A DNA stretch of 64,000 bases. It comes from Epiperipatus broadwayi. Lineage: Eukaryota > Onychophora > Udeonychophora > Euonychophora > Peripatidae. The stretch is from positions 2,374,396 through 2,438,395 of the forward strand of contig JAQFVV010012544.1 in the NCBI GenBank assembly GCA_028023455.1, written 5' to 3'. This document shows positions 33,751 to 44,604 of this stretch, piece after piece. The translations under genes were made by a program, and so were the position numbers. Each line of letters opens with the position of its first letter. Within the stretch, counting starts at the first letter, position 1. The notes beneath the pieces were generated by a model that did no database searches, had not been told where the DNA came from, and saw nothing but the letters and a program-made list of their open reading frames with translations.

Positions 33751-34007
33751 ATTAAAACAGGCAAAACTCTCCATACAGTAGTGCCACTCAATGCAAGCTA
33801 GAGTAATCAATGGATGCCAGAAGGCTTGTTCTTAAAATCCCTATCTAGTGCCTACTCATAGATAGTTATTTTATGCACAAGTCTTCTGGCATCCATTGAT
33901 TACTTTGGCTTGCACTGAGTGGTACTACTGTATGGATAGTTTTTCCTGTTTTAATAACAGTTATGAACAAGCATAAGCAATGGTGATTATGTGGTGTTTA
34001 ATGGTTT
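33751..34007. mobile_element. Short family X palindrome with 13 bp target duplication
   Basis: Arms of about 95 bp start AAACAGGCAAAACTCTCC and end in the complement near 33953. A one-sided tail (GAACAAGCATAAGCAATGG) follows. It is flanked by AATTTTAAAACTT (33738-33750) and AATTCTAAAACTT (34008-34020), 13 bp with one difference. The hammerhead part has been lost from the centre. Confidence 0.85.
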
Positions 34008-34214
34008 AATTCTAAAACTTGCAGTACTTGTACTAAATTATTTAATATTTTAAAATTCTTTACTTGATTTAAATATTCTTATCCAATATCATACTCAAAA
34101 TAAGTCTACACAAAATGTAAGGTTTATTATTTATTCAAATTATTAATTAGAAGAAATCAAACTTTCAAGCTCCCTACAGCTATCTACTTCATTTTATATA
34201 AGCCTACCCATTAA

Positions 34215-34775
34215 ATTTGTATTTATTATTTGGACTATTTCCATCGTCTAATATGAATATTGAATATCTTTAGAAAAATTTAACTTTATTTAAATATTCC
34301 AAATACATTCAACTGTTAGTAATAGCACATCAAACAGGTTAGTATATGCCCAATGTTTCAAGAGGTATTATTCTTCCCTCTTCTTCATGTGGTGCTGACC
34401 TGACCAGTGACAGTGCTAGCATGGAAATTAAATCTGGACCCTTAGATTCTTTAGTATTGAATTTTAAGGTAATGCTCTAACCAACTGAGCAATTTACTAG
34501 CATAAGAATCAGTTGGTTAGAGTGTTACCTTAAAATCCAATGCTCAAGAATCTCAATTCCCATGCTAGTACTGCAACTGGTCAGATCAGAAACACTGAAA
34601 GAAGAGGTGAGAATAATACTTCTCAAAACATTGTGCATATACTAATCTGCTTGATGTGCTATTACTAACAGTTGAATGTATTTGGAATATTTAAATAAAG
34701 TTAAATTTTTCTATGATGGAAATAGTTCAAACAATAATTACAAATAAAACACCATCATCACAAACCTTTAGGAAA
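34215..34775. mobile_element. Family U palindrome with head-to-head tRNA-like cores
   Basis: Arms of about 270 bp: the left begins TTGGACTATTTCCATCG and the right ends in CGATGGAAATAG-like sequence. Both contain AACATTG...TATACTAA and TGTTTGATGTGCTATTA or its complement. The centre has two tRNA-like segments facing apart: GCTCAGTTGGTTAGAGC on the minus strand near 34474-34490 and CAGTTGGTTAGAGTG on the plus strand near 34510. Fragments occur near 16040 and 22126. Confidence 0.8.
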
Positions 34776-34779
34776 ACAC

Positions 34780-34880
34780 TATTCATTAAAGTGTGAAGAT
34801 TTGCTATCTTAATATAAACTAAACATTGATTGTATGTTTGTGTGGGAGATGACGAGCTGGCCCAACTGATGAGTGCTGGT
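34780..34880 (+). repeat. Family Z fragment ending inside the hammerhead
   Basis: Matches Z from ATTAAAGTGTGAAGATTTGC through the stem I strand and CTGATGA (34866-34872) and stops after GTGCTGGT, inside the stem II loop. GAAA and the cleavage site are missing. Confidence 0.75.
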
Positions 34881-35659
34881 ATCGGTTATATAAGATGGAG
34901 TGGATAAAATTTGTGCAATAAACTAAATAAAATATTAATTAAATAAAAGTTGGATTTAATTTTTATTGTTTTTCAGAACAGTAGTATTCTCACGCGTGCT
35001 GCCAATAATATTTTTTAAATCTAAACAAAATTCATTCAATCTTTTTCCTTAAAAACATTTTGTGATAAAAAAAAAAACATTATTTTAAATTAAATTAATT
35101 TAGAGTTTTTTCCAATTTATTTTATGGTTATGTTTAATTAAAAAATACATGAATTGAATATTGATTTTTAATTGAACTAATTTATTATTTGAGAGATAGA
35201 TTTCAGGCGAATTAAAAAATTTAATTTATATGTAAATGTATAGACATATATATAAATAATTATTTTTAGTTTTAAAATCAAATTTATTGATATATAACAG
35301 AAGTCTTCTTATGTCATAATTTATATATTGTTTTATTGTTAATTGATATAAATATAACAATTTTTTAATATAACCATTTGTTATATATTTTAACAAGATT
35401 AAGAACAAAAAGTAAAGCAAAAATATAGTAAATAATTGATTTATTTAATATTTCAATATAGAAAAAAAAATATTGAAATGTTCAGATATTATATTAAAAC
35501 TGGAAAAAAATCAATTATAAAAGTTATTTTAAAAAAGAGGATTACATCATTTCTCTTTAAATGAAATAAAACTGTAATTTTATAATGATGATAAAAATTT
35601 GAAATTCTAACAACAAAAACAATTACATAATTTAAAAACTTAAAAATTAGTATACAAAT
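34881..35659. other. AT-rich stretch, nothing recognised
   Basis: No supported feature. Confidence 0.4.
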
Positions 35660-35968
35660 TTATACGCAATGTATGGGTAAGAGAACAAACAGATGTTACT
35701 GACCTCATTGAGAAAATTAAAAGATTGATGTGGAGTTGGGCTGGACATATTGCTAGAAGAGATGATAATAGATAGACAATTGAAATTTTAAACTGGATTC
35801 CAAGAGATTGTAAAAGACCCAGAAAGAGACCACATGTGAGATGGATGGATGAAATAAGAAAGTGTGCAGGGGTGATGTGAAGAGAAGCTAAAGATCGGAA
35901 AAGATGGATTGAACTTGGAGAGACCTTTATCCTGCAGTGGATTGATAATGGTTGATGATGATGATACA
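35660..35968 (+). mobile_element. RTE LINE 3' fragment, well preserved
   Basis: Translation in the RTE frame gives REQTDVTDLIEKIKRL, a WAGHIARRDDN segment and a KRPRKRPHVRWMDEIRK segment, then the untranslated tail CCTGCAGTGGATTGATAATG with GATGATGATGA. It is close to the 48462 copy (few differences), so it is a young 5'-truncated insertion. Minus-strand frames over it are shadows. Confidence 0.9.
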
Positions 35969-36295
35969 AATTTATTCATTTTATACATCATTGACAGAAA
36001 AACCATTTCAATTACACTACAAATAGTCTTATATTAAAACAAGATGTAAACTTAATAAGAAAATCTACAATTCAAGCTGCTTTTAATCAATTGTGAATAA
36101 TGTTATATTCTGCAGAATACCTTAGAAAAGGAGCATATTAATGAAGAAACTGTGAAACCATATTGACTTCAAATTGTACACAATATTTCTGATGGGAATA
36201 TATATGTTAATTAGATACTTGAAATATCATTATGAAATTTAAATATTTGAATTTTTAAAAGATTTGTGGGTAAAAATGTAATCATTTATAAATTT
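35969..36295. other. AT-rich stretch, nothing recognised
   Basis: No supported feature. Confidence 0.35.
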
Positions 36296-36445
36296 TGTCT
36301 GTCTGTCTGTCTATCTTCTATAATTCCTTTCTTCTTTATAAAAATATAATCATTTATAGTGCTGTCTGACTGTTTATCTATCTTTCTGTCTGTCTGTCTT
36401 TGCATATGTTTGTTCATCTGCATAGCAAAGTAGTTTTTTTCTTCT
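36296..36445. repeat. TCTG/TATC-rich repeat and foldback-related fragment
   Basis: Runs of TCTGTCTGTCTGTC with TATC variants at 36297-36400. They are followed by TTTGCATATGTTTGTTCATC...GCATAGCAAAGTAG, which resembles the arm of the foldback element at 46838-46972. Confidence 0.6.
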
Positions 36446-36777
36446 ATATAACCTAAATCTGGGTGACCTTTATTTAGTAAATCCGATGACAATTATCATC
36501 ACCAACAACACATCTTCTCTCAAGCACCACTTCTAACCTTTAAAAATACAACGTTGTTTACACCACCGCCAATACCACCTTTCACACGGCCTCCCTCAGC
36601 ATCGATGGCGATGAGATAGAATATTAATAAGAATATTTGCCAGGGCACCAAATTGCAACTTCAATGAAAATATTTAGACTAAACCTTATTTCAATAATTT
36701 ATTTAATAATTTCTAATAACAATATCTAAAGATGTTAATAAATAATCAATAAACGGAGAAAAGCACTGAGAGTGCAG
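36446..36777. other. Mixed-composition stretch, nothing recognised
   Basis: The part at 36500-36620 is less AT-rich than average (CCACCGCCAATACC, CATCGATGGCGATGAG) but no open frame with splice sites could be supported. Confidence 0.3.
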
Positions 36778-36838
<61 letters not shown>

Positions 36839-36863
36839 GCTACTGCTGCTGCTGCTACTACTG

Positions 36864-36947
<84 letters not shown>

Positions 36948-36975
36948 CTCCTCCTCCTCCTCCTCCTCCTCCTCT
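36778..36975. repeat. Long TAC/TGC/TCC triplet microsatellite
   Basis: TAC triplets with TGC interruptions near 36838-36858, followed by TCC triplets to 36975. The open frame through it (poly-Tyr, poly-Ser) is a repeat artefact. Confidence 0.95.
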
Positions 36976-39400
36976 TGGAAATTAGTATTTATTCAAGAGA
37001 ATAAACTTTAAGCTCCATTCCCATTACAATTTATACTCTCAGTACACTCCCCATCCATTACCATTAAAGTCACAATTAAAGTTTTGTTTCAGATTATAAA
37101 TAGTTCCAAGCCCATCTCCATCTTCCTGATCCATCCCTCCATCAACCTTGCATTCATAAGTCCTTTGTACTACTATCTCTTTTACTCTCAATTTTTCATT
37201 GTACTAGCTCATTTTTCTCCTATGATAATCTCTTCTCAGGGTTTTAGAACAAGAAGGTCTAGAAGTCGAACAAGCTGCTATGAATTATTGCTGATAAACA
37301 CTCTTCTACATGATTACCTCCGAAGCTGATCTTGTCTGATTTTAACATAGCCAATGTCCACTACACAGAAGCTCTAATAATTAAGCTTACATTAAATTAT
37401 GGAAATAACATATTACAAAGACTTTAATAACTAAAGAAAAATTCTTAAGAAGTTTATCTAGGAAGGTGTTTGAATACATTGGATGGGGAAAGGATTTTAT
37501 GCCCACCCACTGCATCCACTATCACCCAATAATCATCCCGCAATTCATAATTTATACTTTAAATATACTAAATGATTTCCAGAATATTGGTAATTTAAAT
37601 CTTGCAGTGCTACATAAGCTTAGAAAATTAACCATTTAAATAAATTTTACCGGTTGTGATTTAATAAAATAATACTCCAAATATAAATAGCAGTGTATTG
37701 ACACATGATTGGATTTGAGAATTCTAGATTATAGTAAGCCACAAAACACTGAGACTTACACAAAATCTTATTCTAAAAACAACATTTTTTATTATCAAAT
37801 GTAAATCAATACAATAATATTTACATTATTTACACAATTCCCATGGCTTTCCCTGGTTCTTCAACCATATGATAAAAAATATAATCCCTAAATAAACAGC
37901 TAATTTTGCGATGTTATAGAATATTCTTATTTAATTCTTACTCACTAGGGGATCACAACTGCCATGAAGTACTAATAATAAAACCTATATAGAATGATAA
38001 TATTTACCTTCATTTTCCCCCTTTTTTAAAAATTAAGATATAGTAAATATTAAATTTCTCCCCAATTCTTAATGCTTTCAGTTACTGATTTATTTTCTAA
38101 TTACCCCTATTAATTCTAAAGTTAATTCTTCTGATAATAATATTTAATAATTTCCTATTAATTATCTTAACCTAATATGTCTTCCCCTTATGCTTTACAA
38201 TGGAGATATTTTAAATATTGCTTGCCTTCTTGCAATCAAGTTACCTTTCAAGTGTTAAGAAATTGGTACTTAGCTTAATCATTATCATACATGCATACAA
38301 TCTATATCAATGTTCTTATGATAATAATACTTCAATGATCTTACCATTCCAGCAAAGTTCTCAACTGGCTGTGAATATACTTTCTAGATAATTCTATATA
38401 CGCACCACTTACTATATTCTCATGTCTTGTTTAACTCTTATGTTTAATGTTTGACTTCGTTATAATTCTTGGCTCTTATTAATTCATTAAAACATTTAAA
38501 TAAAGCAATGTTTCAGTATAATAATTGCACATATACTATCCATACTCATTCTGACATCAAATCAATTTTATGACCCTGTAACCAACATTTAAAATTAATA
38601 CTTTACTGTATCTGAAATTCATACACCAGTAAGGAATATCAACATTAATATGAGGGTAGGCAGTGACCCAAATAAGAGAAAATACCTTTTTACTAAGGTT
38701 GAGGTAGGCTAGGATTTATCCCTAGTCACACAGGAAGACATGGGTATACCTAGCACCCTCTGGCCATCAATAAAGAAATCATCTTACGGTGTAGAAAATA
38801 ACCAAGTGGGAACTTCTCAATTATATTTAAATACTTCATAAAAATGGATTCAACATCTTAGTGAGTGAGCTAGACTATGGCTACACTAGCTTGGGGGATT
38901 CTTTGTCTATCCACATGTACAAGGGTCTAACACCAATTTGTACAAGTAAAAATTTTACATATACACTCCTCTCATAAAATAGTACACTAAAATATTAGCT
39001 AACAATTTTTTAAGCCTTAATTAGCTTATATCTAACTTACTTTAACTTTACAATAATAATAATAATAAGAAGAAGAAATGTGTATTAACTTTTAAAACCA
39101 TCTTTCTATACTTTTATCACATAATGATATTTTATCACAACATTCATACCATCTTTATAAAACATATCAATAAGCCTAAGTATTTGATAATAACACCTGA
39201 TCTGATTAAAAACATTTCATTTAACAATATCTCTTACTCCCTTCATAAAAAAAAAAATGTAAAGCAACAAATTACTATTGGGAATAAGGCACATACAAAA
39301 TTATTTGATATTAACTTATCTACTCAAAAAAAAAAAGACCCTTAACATAGATTAACTTTAAACTGATATATATGATTAATTTTATTTATTTTTTTAGATT
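36976..39400. other. Long stretch with no recognised gene
   Basis: Pyrimidine-rich segments (37080-37320) and AT-rich sequence. The AT-biased frames at 37084-37329 and 39124-39345 have no motif. A segment at 38640-38960 is less AT-rich and may be an old repeat, but no family is recognised. Confidence 0.35.
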
Positions 39401-40150
39401 AAATATTAGAAAATAATAACACATAATAAAAATTATACTCATACAGTTCTCCCAGGTCATCTGTTCAATCTCCCCAATTTTACTGCAGATTCCTACTTTA
39501 AATTTTGGTTTTTGTTATCTTATTTGATTTTGTTCCACATTAGATAAATCCTTGAGAAATTCTGGTCTATTTCATTGAAGCACTCCTTGAGACTTATCAT
39601 TTCTGTTCTTAGTTTTAGAACACAATCCATGTCCTCTTTTAGTTGCAAATTATTCTTCCGGTGCCTTTATTGAAGGATTCACTTTTATATATGATCAATC
39701 CTTATAATGGAATGTAATTAATTTTCATTTTTATTTATAATCCTTAATCCATTTTGGGTTCTTGGCATTAATTGCCTTTTCATAGTTGAAGATAACCAGC
39801 TTTTAAGTTTTGACATGTATAATGAATTAATTTAGCTTCACTGTAGGAAGTCCATTTACCAATGTATTTCTCATTCCACTTATGATGATTTTATACTTCA
39901 TATGGGATTTTAGTGTTCAGTTCCACATTATTTTAAGAAATCATAATTATTTTTTATCGTAATTTTGGATAATACAAATAGCTAACTCTTTTAAATTTAA
40001 TAAAATTAAATTTGCAATAATTATTCATAGAACGCAGTGTTTTGGTGATTTTTCCTGAACAAAATTCCTTCTGCAGTTTAAGCTTCATTACTTGCTGATC
40101 ACTAATAAATTGGGTACATTTGGATGAAAGAAAAATCATGAAGTTGGTCA
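39401..40150 (-). pseudogene. Possible decayed coiled-coil ORF
   Basis: On the minus strand several short frame segments have a charged, heptad-like character: EDMDCVLKLRTEMISLKE near 39570-39630 and KWNEKYIGKWTSYSEAKLI near 39830-39890, with stops between. A 65-residue frame sits at 39954-40151. It may be an old retroelement gag-like gene on the minus strand. No diagnostic motif was found, so this is a weak call. Confidence 0.25.
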
Positions 40151-40471
40151 ACTTTTGGAGAAGAAAGGATGTGCCTAATATAGAAATTTACTCACAACTT
40201 ATTTTGTAACAATATTATAAGATTTGATGAAGTTTCTCATTCAGAAACCAGAACAGCAAAATTAATATCAAACTTGCAATTTTTGTATTGAAAAATTGCT
40301 TATTGAACCCATTGAGGTTTCTCTAGATAACCGATGATGAATAACCCTTTCTAAAGGATGGATTAACTTTTATACCGTCTTGATCCCTTCCTTTCCCTCC
40401 TAAATGATTGACCTGCCAAACCATTTAATTAGTTGATTACCTATTGTTTTTTCTAAAATTATACATTCTCA

Positions 40472-40525
40472 CTTCACAAATATCATGTGGTTTTCTTTAG
40501 TATTTTCCCACTCGTGAAAATTCCC
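40472..40525 (-). pseudogene. Possible sulfotransferase exon remnant
   Basis: On the minus strand a strong acceptor (TTTCATTTTATTCTTTCAG, AG at 40526-40527) precedes an open segment GNFHEWENTKENHMIFVK, then TGA. Cytosolic sulfotransferases have a segment of the form WF-x-H-x3-W-x2-(K/R)-x5-N-(I/V)-L-F-(V/L)-x-YEDM at this place. The next bases (TGAGAATGTATAAT) would continue as YE-N-MYN if two bases were missing, so a frameshift is likely. No neighbouring exons were identified. Chance similarity is possible. Confidence 0.25.
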
Positions 40526-42064
40526 CTGAAAGAATAAAATGAAAGAAAAACTTTTTTTAATAAAAAAAATGCATGGCAACCTAACTTCAAACCCAGAATC
40601 TTGAATGAAAATTGGTGGCTATAAATGAATTATTGAAACAAATTAATTCTTCTTTAAAGGAGCTTTCCAACAAGATAACACATGATAATTACTAGTCATT
40701 AATTAACCCTATAATTAAAACTCATAATTAAATCTACACATACATGCATCGGCACACACATACAATTCTAGTTAAACCAATTGCTCAATACTTTGATTAA
40801 TTCTTGATTTTTTATGACAATTTGATTTTATTAATTGTTGTATTTTAAGTTATTGTTGTAAAATTACAATTGTCTATTTTTATCCCCCCAAAGTAGTTTC
40901 GCAATTTTACATTCCCCTCCTTTCTTTTTCAATCTCCAAACCATTAAAATAATTTATAAACATTGCTAACCCATAACTTCTCAATTATGTCCTTGACTTT
41001 TAAATTACCTTATGAATCGATACTAAATAACATAATTTTTACTTTATAAACTTTTATGATTAAATGTTTAGTTTGCATATTAAGTAATATTATGCAATCC
41101 ATAAGAATATGACTTTAATTCAAACTTAGTATTGACTAGAAAGCTTGTCTGTTAAAAAAAAATATAGCTCATGAGAAAATTTTTATTAAACACTGTCATA
41201 CATAACTAAGTCTAAAATCTAATGGAGCTTTGGGAAAACCCAAAGGCTACAATATATATATATATTATAATGATCCAGAGAAATAGGAGACTTAATGTAT
41301 CTACACTACGAGGGCGCCATCTAGGCATTTGAACCTAGAAAATTTATAAAGTAGGCAAATACGTAAGTCAAAAAAAATATTTTTTTTTTATTTTATATAT
41401 TTTGATTCCGGTCATTAGCCCATTGTCACTAGCTCAGTGGAATAGCAGAGATTTATATCTTATAATAAATTCTTATCTAAGAATATATAAAAAAGAATAA
41501 AATAAGTCACTGCCAGTAATATACACACAAACATTTATTTATGCACATATATATAACATTTAGCGTTATTATTTTAGTATGTTTACATTTTAAAATTTAA
41601 CATTATTTTTAACTTTTATTTTAGATTTTAATTTACATTTTAATTTTTATAAGTTCACATTTTAATTTTTATAAATTTGCACAGATAGGTTTATAAAAGT
41701 TTATTTTATAATGTTGAATATAGATCAGCTGCATAGATTCCACAGTTAAAAAAACATTTCAAAATAAACATAACCGATCAAAATACAAAGTCATTGATAA
41801 CATCAATTGCAGAGGAAATACAAGAAACTCAATGGCATTCATCATAAGATGCCACATTGACATCGATGACTTATATATTCTAACCGAATATGAAAACCAC
41901 AACATAATTAACCGCTAACGAATCCATGCAATGTCCATACCCAACTTAAATTTAATGCATTTTTATTTAGAGTGTCAAGTATGAATAGACTACATAGATT
42001 TGCATTTGAAAGAAAATATTCTATCCTTATTTAACCTTAGGCCAAAAGTTTGCAGTCAAACCAA
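40526..42064. other. AT-rich stretch; possible Penelope 5' remnant
   Basis: Segment 41780-41960 (FIIRCHIDIDDLYILTEYEN in one plus frame) precedes the GIY-YIG remnant and may be part of the same element. A GC-rich island CCTAGATGGCGCCCT (complement of 41311-41325) is noted in findings. Nothing else is recognised. Confidence 0.35.
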
Positions 42065-42290
42065 CGTCAATCCACCTGATATGTCAATGTATTCAATGTA
42101 ACATGAATACGGCAGCACAAAAATAGGTTAAGAGAAGAAATTGCCTCTCATCAGATAGGAATACTACATCTATCTAATGAGAAGAGCAATAAAAAAAAAA
42201 CTCCATAGGAAAGGACTGCGGTCATTTTGCCGACTTACAATCGCATTCCATAGGCAAAAAGGAAGTGTGAGGCATATAAAGCAATTCTGC
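42065..42290 (+). pseudogene. Penelope-like element GIY-YIG endonuclease remnant
   Basis: Frame segments in order: HLICQCIQCNMNT, then (shifted) RLREEIASHQIGILHLSNEK followed by SNKKK, then (shifted) KDCGHFADLQSHSIGKKEV. Penelope-like elements end in a GIY-YIG domain of the form VYxIxCxxCxxxYVGET...LRxRIxxHxxxI...PLxxHF...CGHxxxDxxxxxIE. The C-x2-C (here CIQC), the R-I-x-x-H helix and the CGHFADL block all fit. The YVGET strand is lost and at least two frameshifts are present. This gives direct evidence that Penelope-type retroelements have been active in this genome. Confidence 0.6.
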
Positions 42291-43839
42291 CCATAGCGAA
42301 TCTCATACTACATCTACTAATTACACCAATATATCCAATCCATTGACCTAATTTAACTACAAAACAAATAACCTAAGATTACCCACCCCTAATATAACTT
42401 TACAAATCTATATAGCCATTCATGCCCGACTTAAGTTTAACATTTATATAATTTAGTTTAATGAAAAACAGAAATCATAATAAAAACTTAAAGAACAAAA
42501 AAAATAAATAAATAAATGGAAATGATTTTGCAAAAAAAATACATTAAATAAAATTACTTATTAATAAATTAAGTTGATCAGATAGGATTCTATTGCAATT
42601 ATTTTAAATATGGAACAAGTTTTAGAATTAAAGTTCTTATTGTTTAGTGTACTGGAGTTTTAGAAATATATTTAAAGCTTAGAGTTCAAAAGTTCTTACG
42701 GTTTTAAAACGTTCCTTTTTATCCATTGCTTGCCACTTGAATGTGAATTCCCACGCCATCCTAAAGAGATTGGTATTCTGTTGGCCATTTTATTTATTCA
42801 TCCAGAGGTCTTTTACTTTAGCTGGTCCTCAATGTAGAAAATGATAGGTAATTTCTCTTTCTTTCTTAGCAGAACTGAAGGAATTGAAGAGTGCGTCTTT
42901 TCAATCCCTTCTCCTTCAACTCCGCACTAACACATATCACCACTACTGTCATACCTCTATCCTCTAATTAATTTTTTTATTTCCAAACTTTCCTTTTATA
43001 TTCATTTTGTGGATTAACTCAACATTACATCATGATGATGAAGACCCTTTTGTTGAGGTCTGATTCCTAAGGGATTTCTTTTTATTTGCTATTAGTTTCT
43101 ATTGTTTTCTTATCTGACCATTGCTTATACATTTAAATGCCCAAGGGCTAGTTCACTTGGACTAATTAAAATAATCATTTCCATTTTTCAATAACATTAA
43201 TTAATTTGTTTTCCAAACTTAAAGATATATTTTTATCTCCAAATCTTTTTAAGTTTTTGCTTTTAAAATACTTTTTTCTATTTTTAATAAAGTTTTATTT
43301 TAATAATTTTTTTCATCTGTGCGATTTTATATATATTAGAGTTTAGATGATTTTTAATTTTCAATATTTATGTCTTAAAAAAAAAAAGTTTTTAAATGCG
43401 AACTTTTCAATGTCTCAATTTTTAAAAAATAATGTAATGGCGTATGTGCTCGTTACAATATATATATATATATATACCCATCTGGTATGTTATGTACAAT
43501 TTGAAGTCAACACAGTTTCTTCATTAATATGCTTATTTTCTAAGGTATTATTCAGAATGTAACATTGAAGCAACTTGATTTGAAGATTTTTTTATTGTTT
43601 ATTTAGGTGTTGTTTTTAGCAGGTAATGCATTTTTTCAGGTGACTTAACAAAAAATAAACCTTTGTTTGAATATCTAAGCTGATAAATATTGTATTAGTA
43701 AAATATGTAACTAGCATAAGATTTTGAACTCCCTTATCAAATGGGAAGTTCTACTCAGCATGATAGGACAGAATTTCCAAGAATGTCACTAAAATTAATT
43801 ATATACATTAAACATACAGATATATTATAGTAAAGCTAT
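42291..43839. other. AT-rich stretch, nothing recognised
   Basis: No supported feature. A TA run lies at 43461-43476. Confidence 0.4.
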
Positions 43840-44600
43840 GGCTAAGTGAACACATAAAGATGAGGGATACAAAATTTCCATGAAATGGATTTGCAAAGAA
43901 TAACCATTTCAAAAACTGAAATTTCTATCATTAAATGATAACAGCTATTGACATTGAAAGTATGTATTCATTTATGAGAGACAGAGTCTTACTTTCACCT
44001 TAGGATAAACAACAAATTTTAAAACTAATACATTAGAGATATGTTGGCATCATTGATGCTAAAGCACTATCCCATGAATACTCATAATAGTAGAAAAATG
44101 ATGGAGAGTATTGAAAAAATTATTTAGTTTTTGTGAGTTATGCCAACTTACCAAAAAAGGTATGAAGCCATGGCTTGTTGCAGCCATGCCAAAGCAAAGA
44201 GTACACATAAACCTGACATGTTCTATACATGGTCAAATTTGTTATTAGTTATCAATGCATGTTTCAAATTGGCTGAGTATAAAGTAGTGAAGAATGTAGA
44301 ATCAGTACAGGTCACTAAGAAGTTAATAAAGTTGTTGCTTATTGGGGTTTCCTAAAATAATAATGACTGGTAATGAAAACTTGATTTGCATCCAAATCTT
44401 TTGAAAAGGAAGGTATTCAACATGTAAAACAACTCCATATTTTTTAGAATGTAATGGATTTTCTGAAGTTATGTTGACGTACATGAAACATTATGTATAT
44501 TCATGCTACATCAACATGCTACATTGTTTTGTACAACAGACAAATCACTAGTCAAGTTATTGATGGGTAAGAAGTTAAGGATAAAGTTGCAATCTTACTG
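43840..44600 (+). pseudogene. Ty3/gypsy integrase remnant
   Basis: Broken frames give, in order, FCELCQLTKKGMKP (zinc-binding C-x2-C and linker), LLLVINACFKLAEYKVVKNV and then ESVQVTKK (first catalytic strand; the usual Asp is Asn), LLLIGFPKIIMTGNENL (second catalytic Asp is Gly), ECNGFSEVML (catalytic Glu block) and HATLFCTTDKSLVKLLMGKK then LRIKL (the HAxTGxSPxxLLxGRxLR block). The order and spacing match gypsy integrases such as those with the YR-STxHxTTGxSP segment. Two of three catalytic residues are lost, and frameshifts separate the blocks. The similarity stops near 44600, where RTE sequence starts. Confidence 0.8.
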
Positions 44601-44604
44601 GGAA

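Noticed and set aside
36772-37011. Open frame of poly-Tyr and poly-Ser
   Set aside because: It is a direct translation of the TAC/TCC microsatellite.
38925-38950. ATTGGTGTTAGACCC on the minus strand as an LTR primer binding site
   Set aside because: Only the first ten bases resemble a tRNA-Leu complement; no LTR ends or gag sequence could be linked to it.
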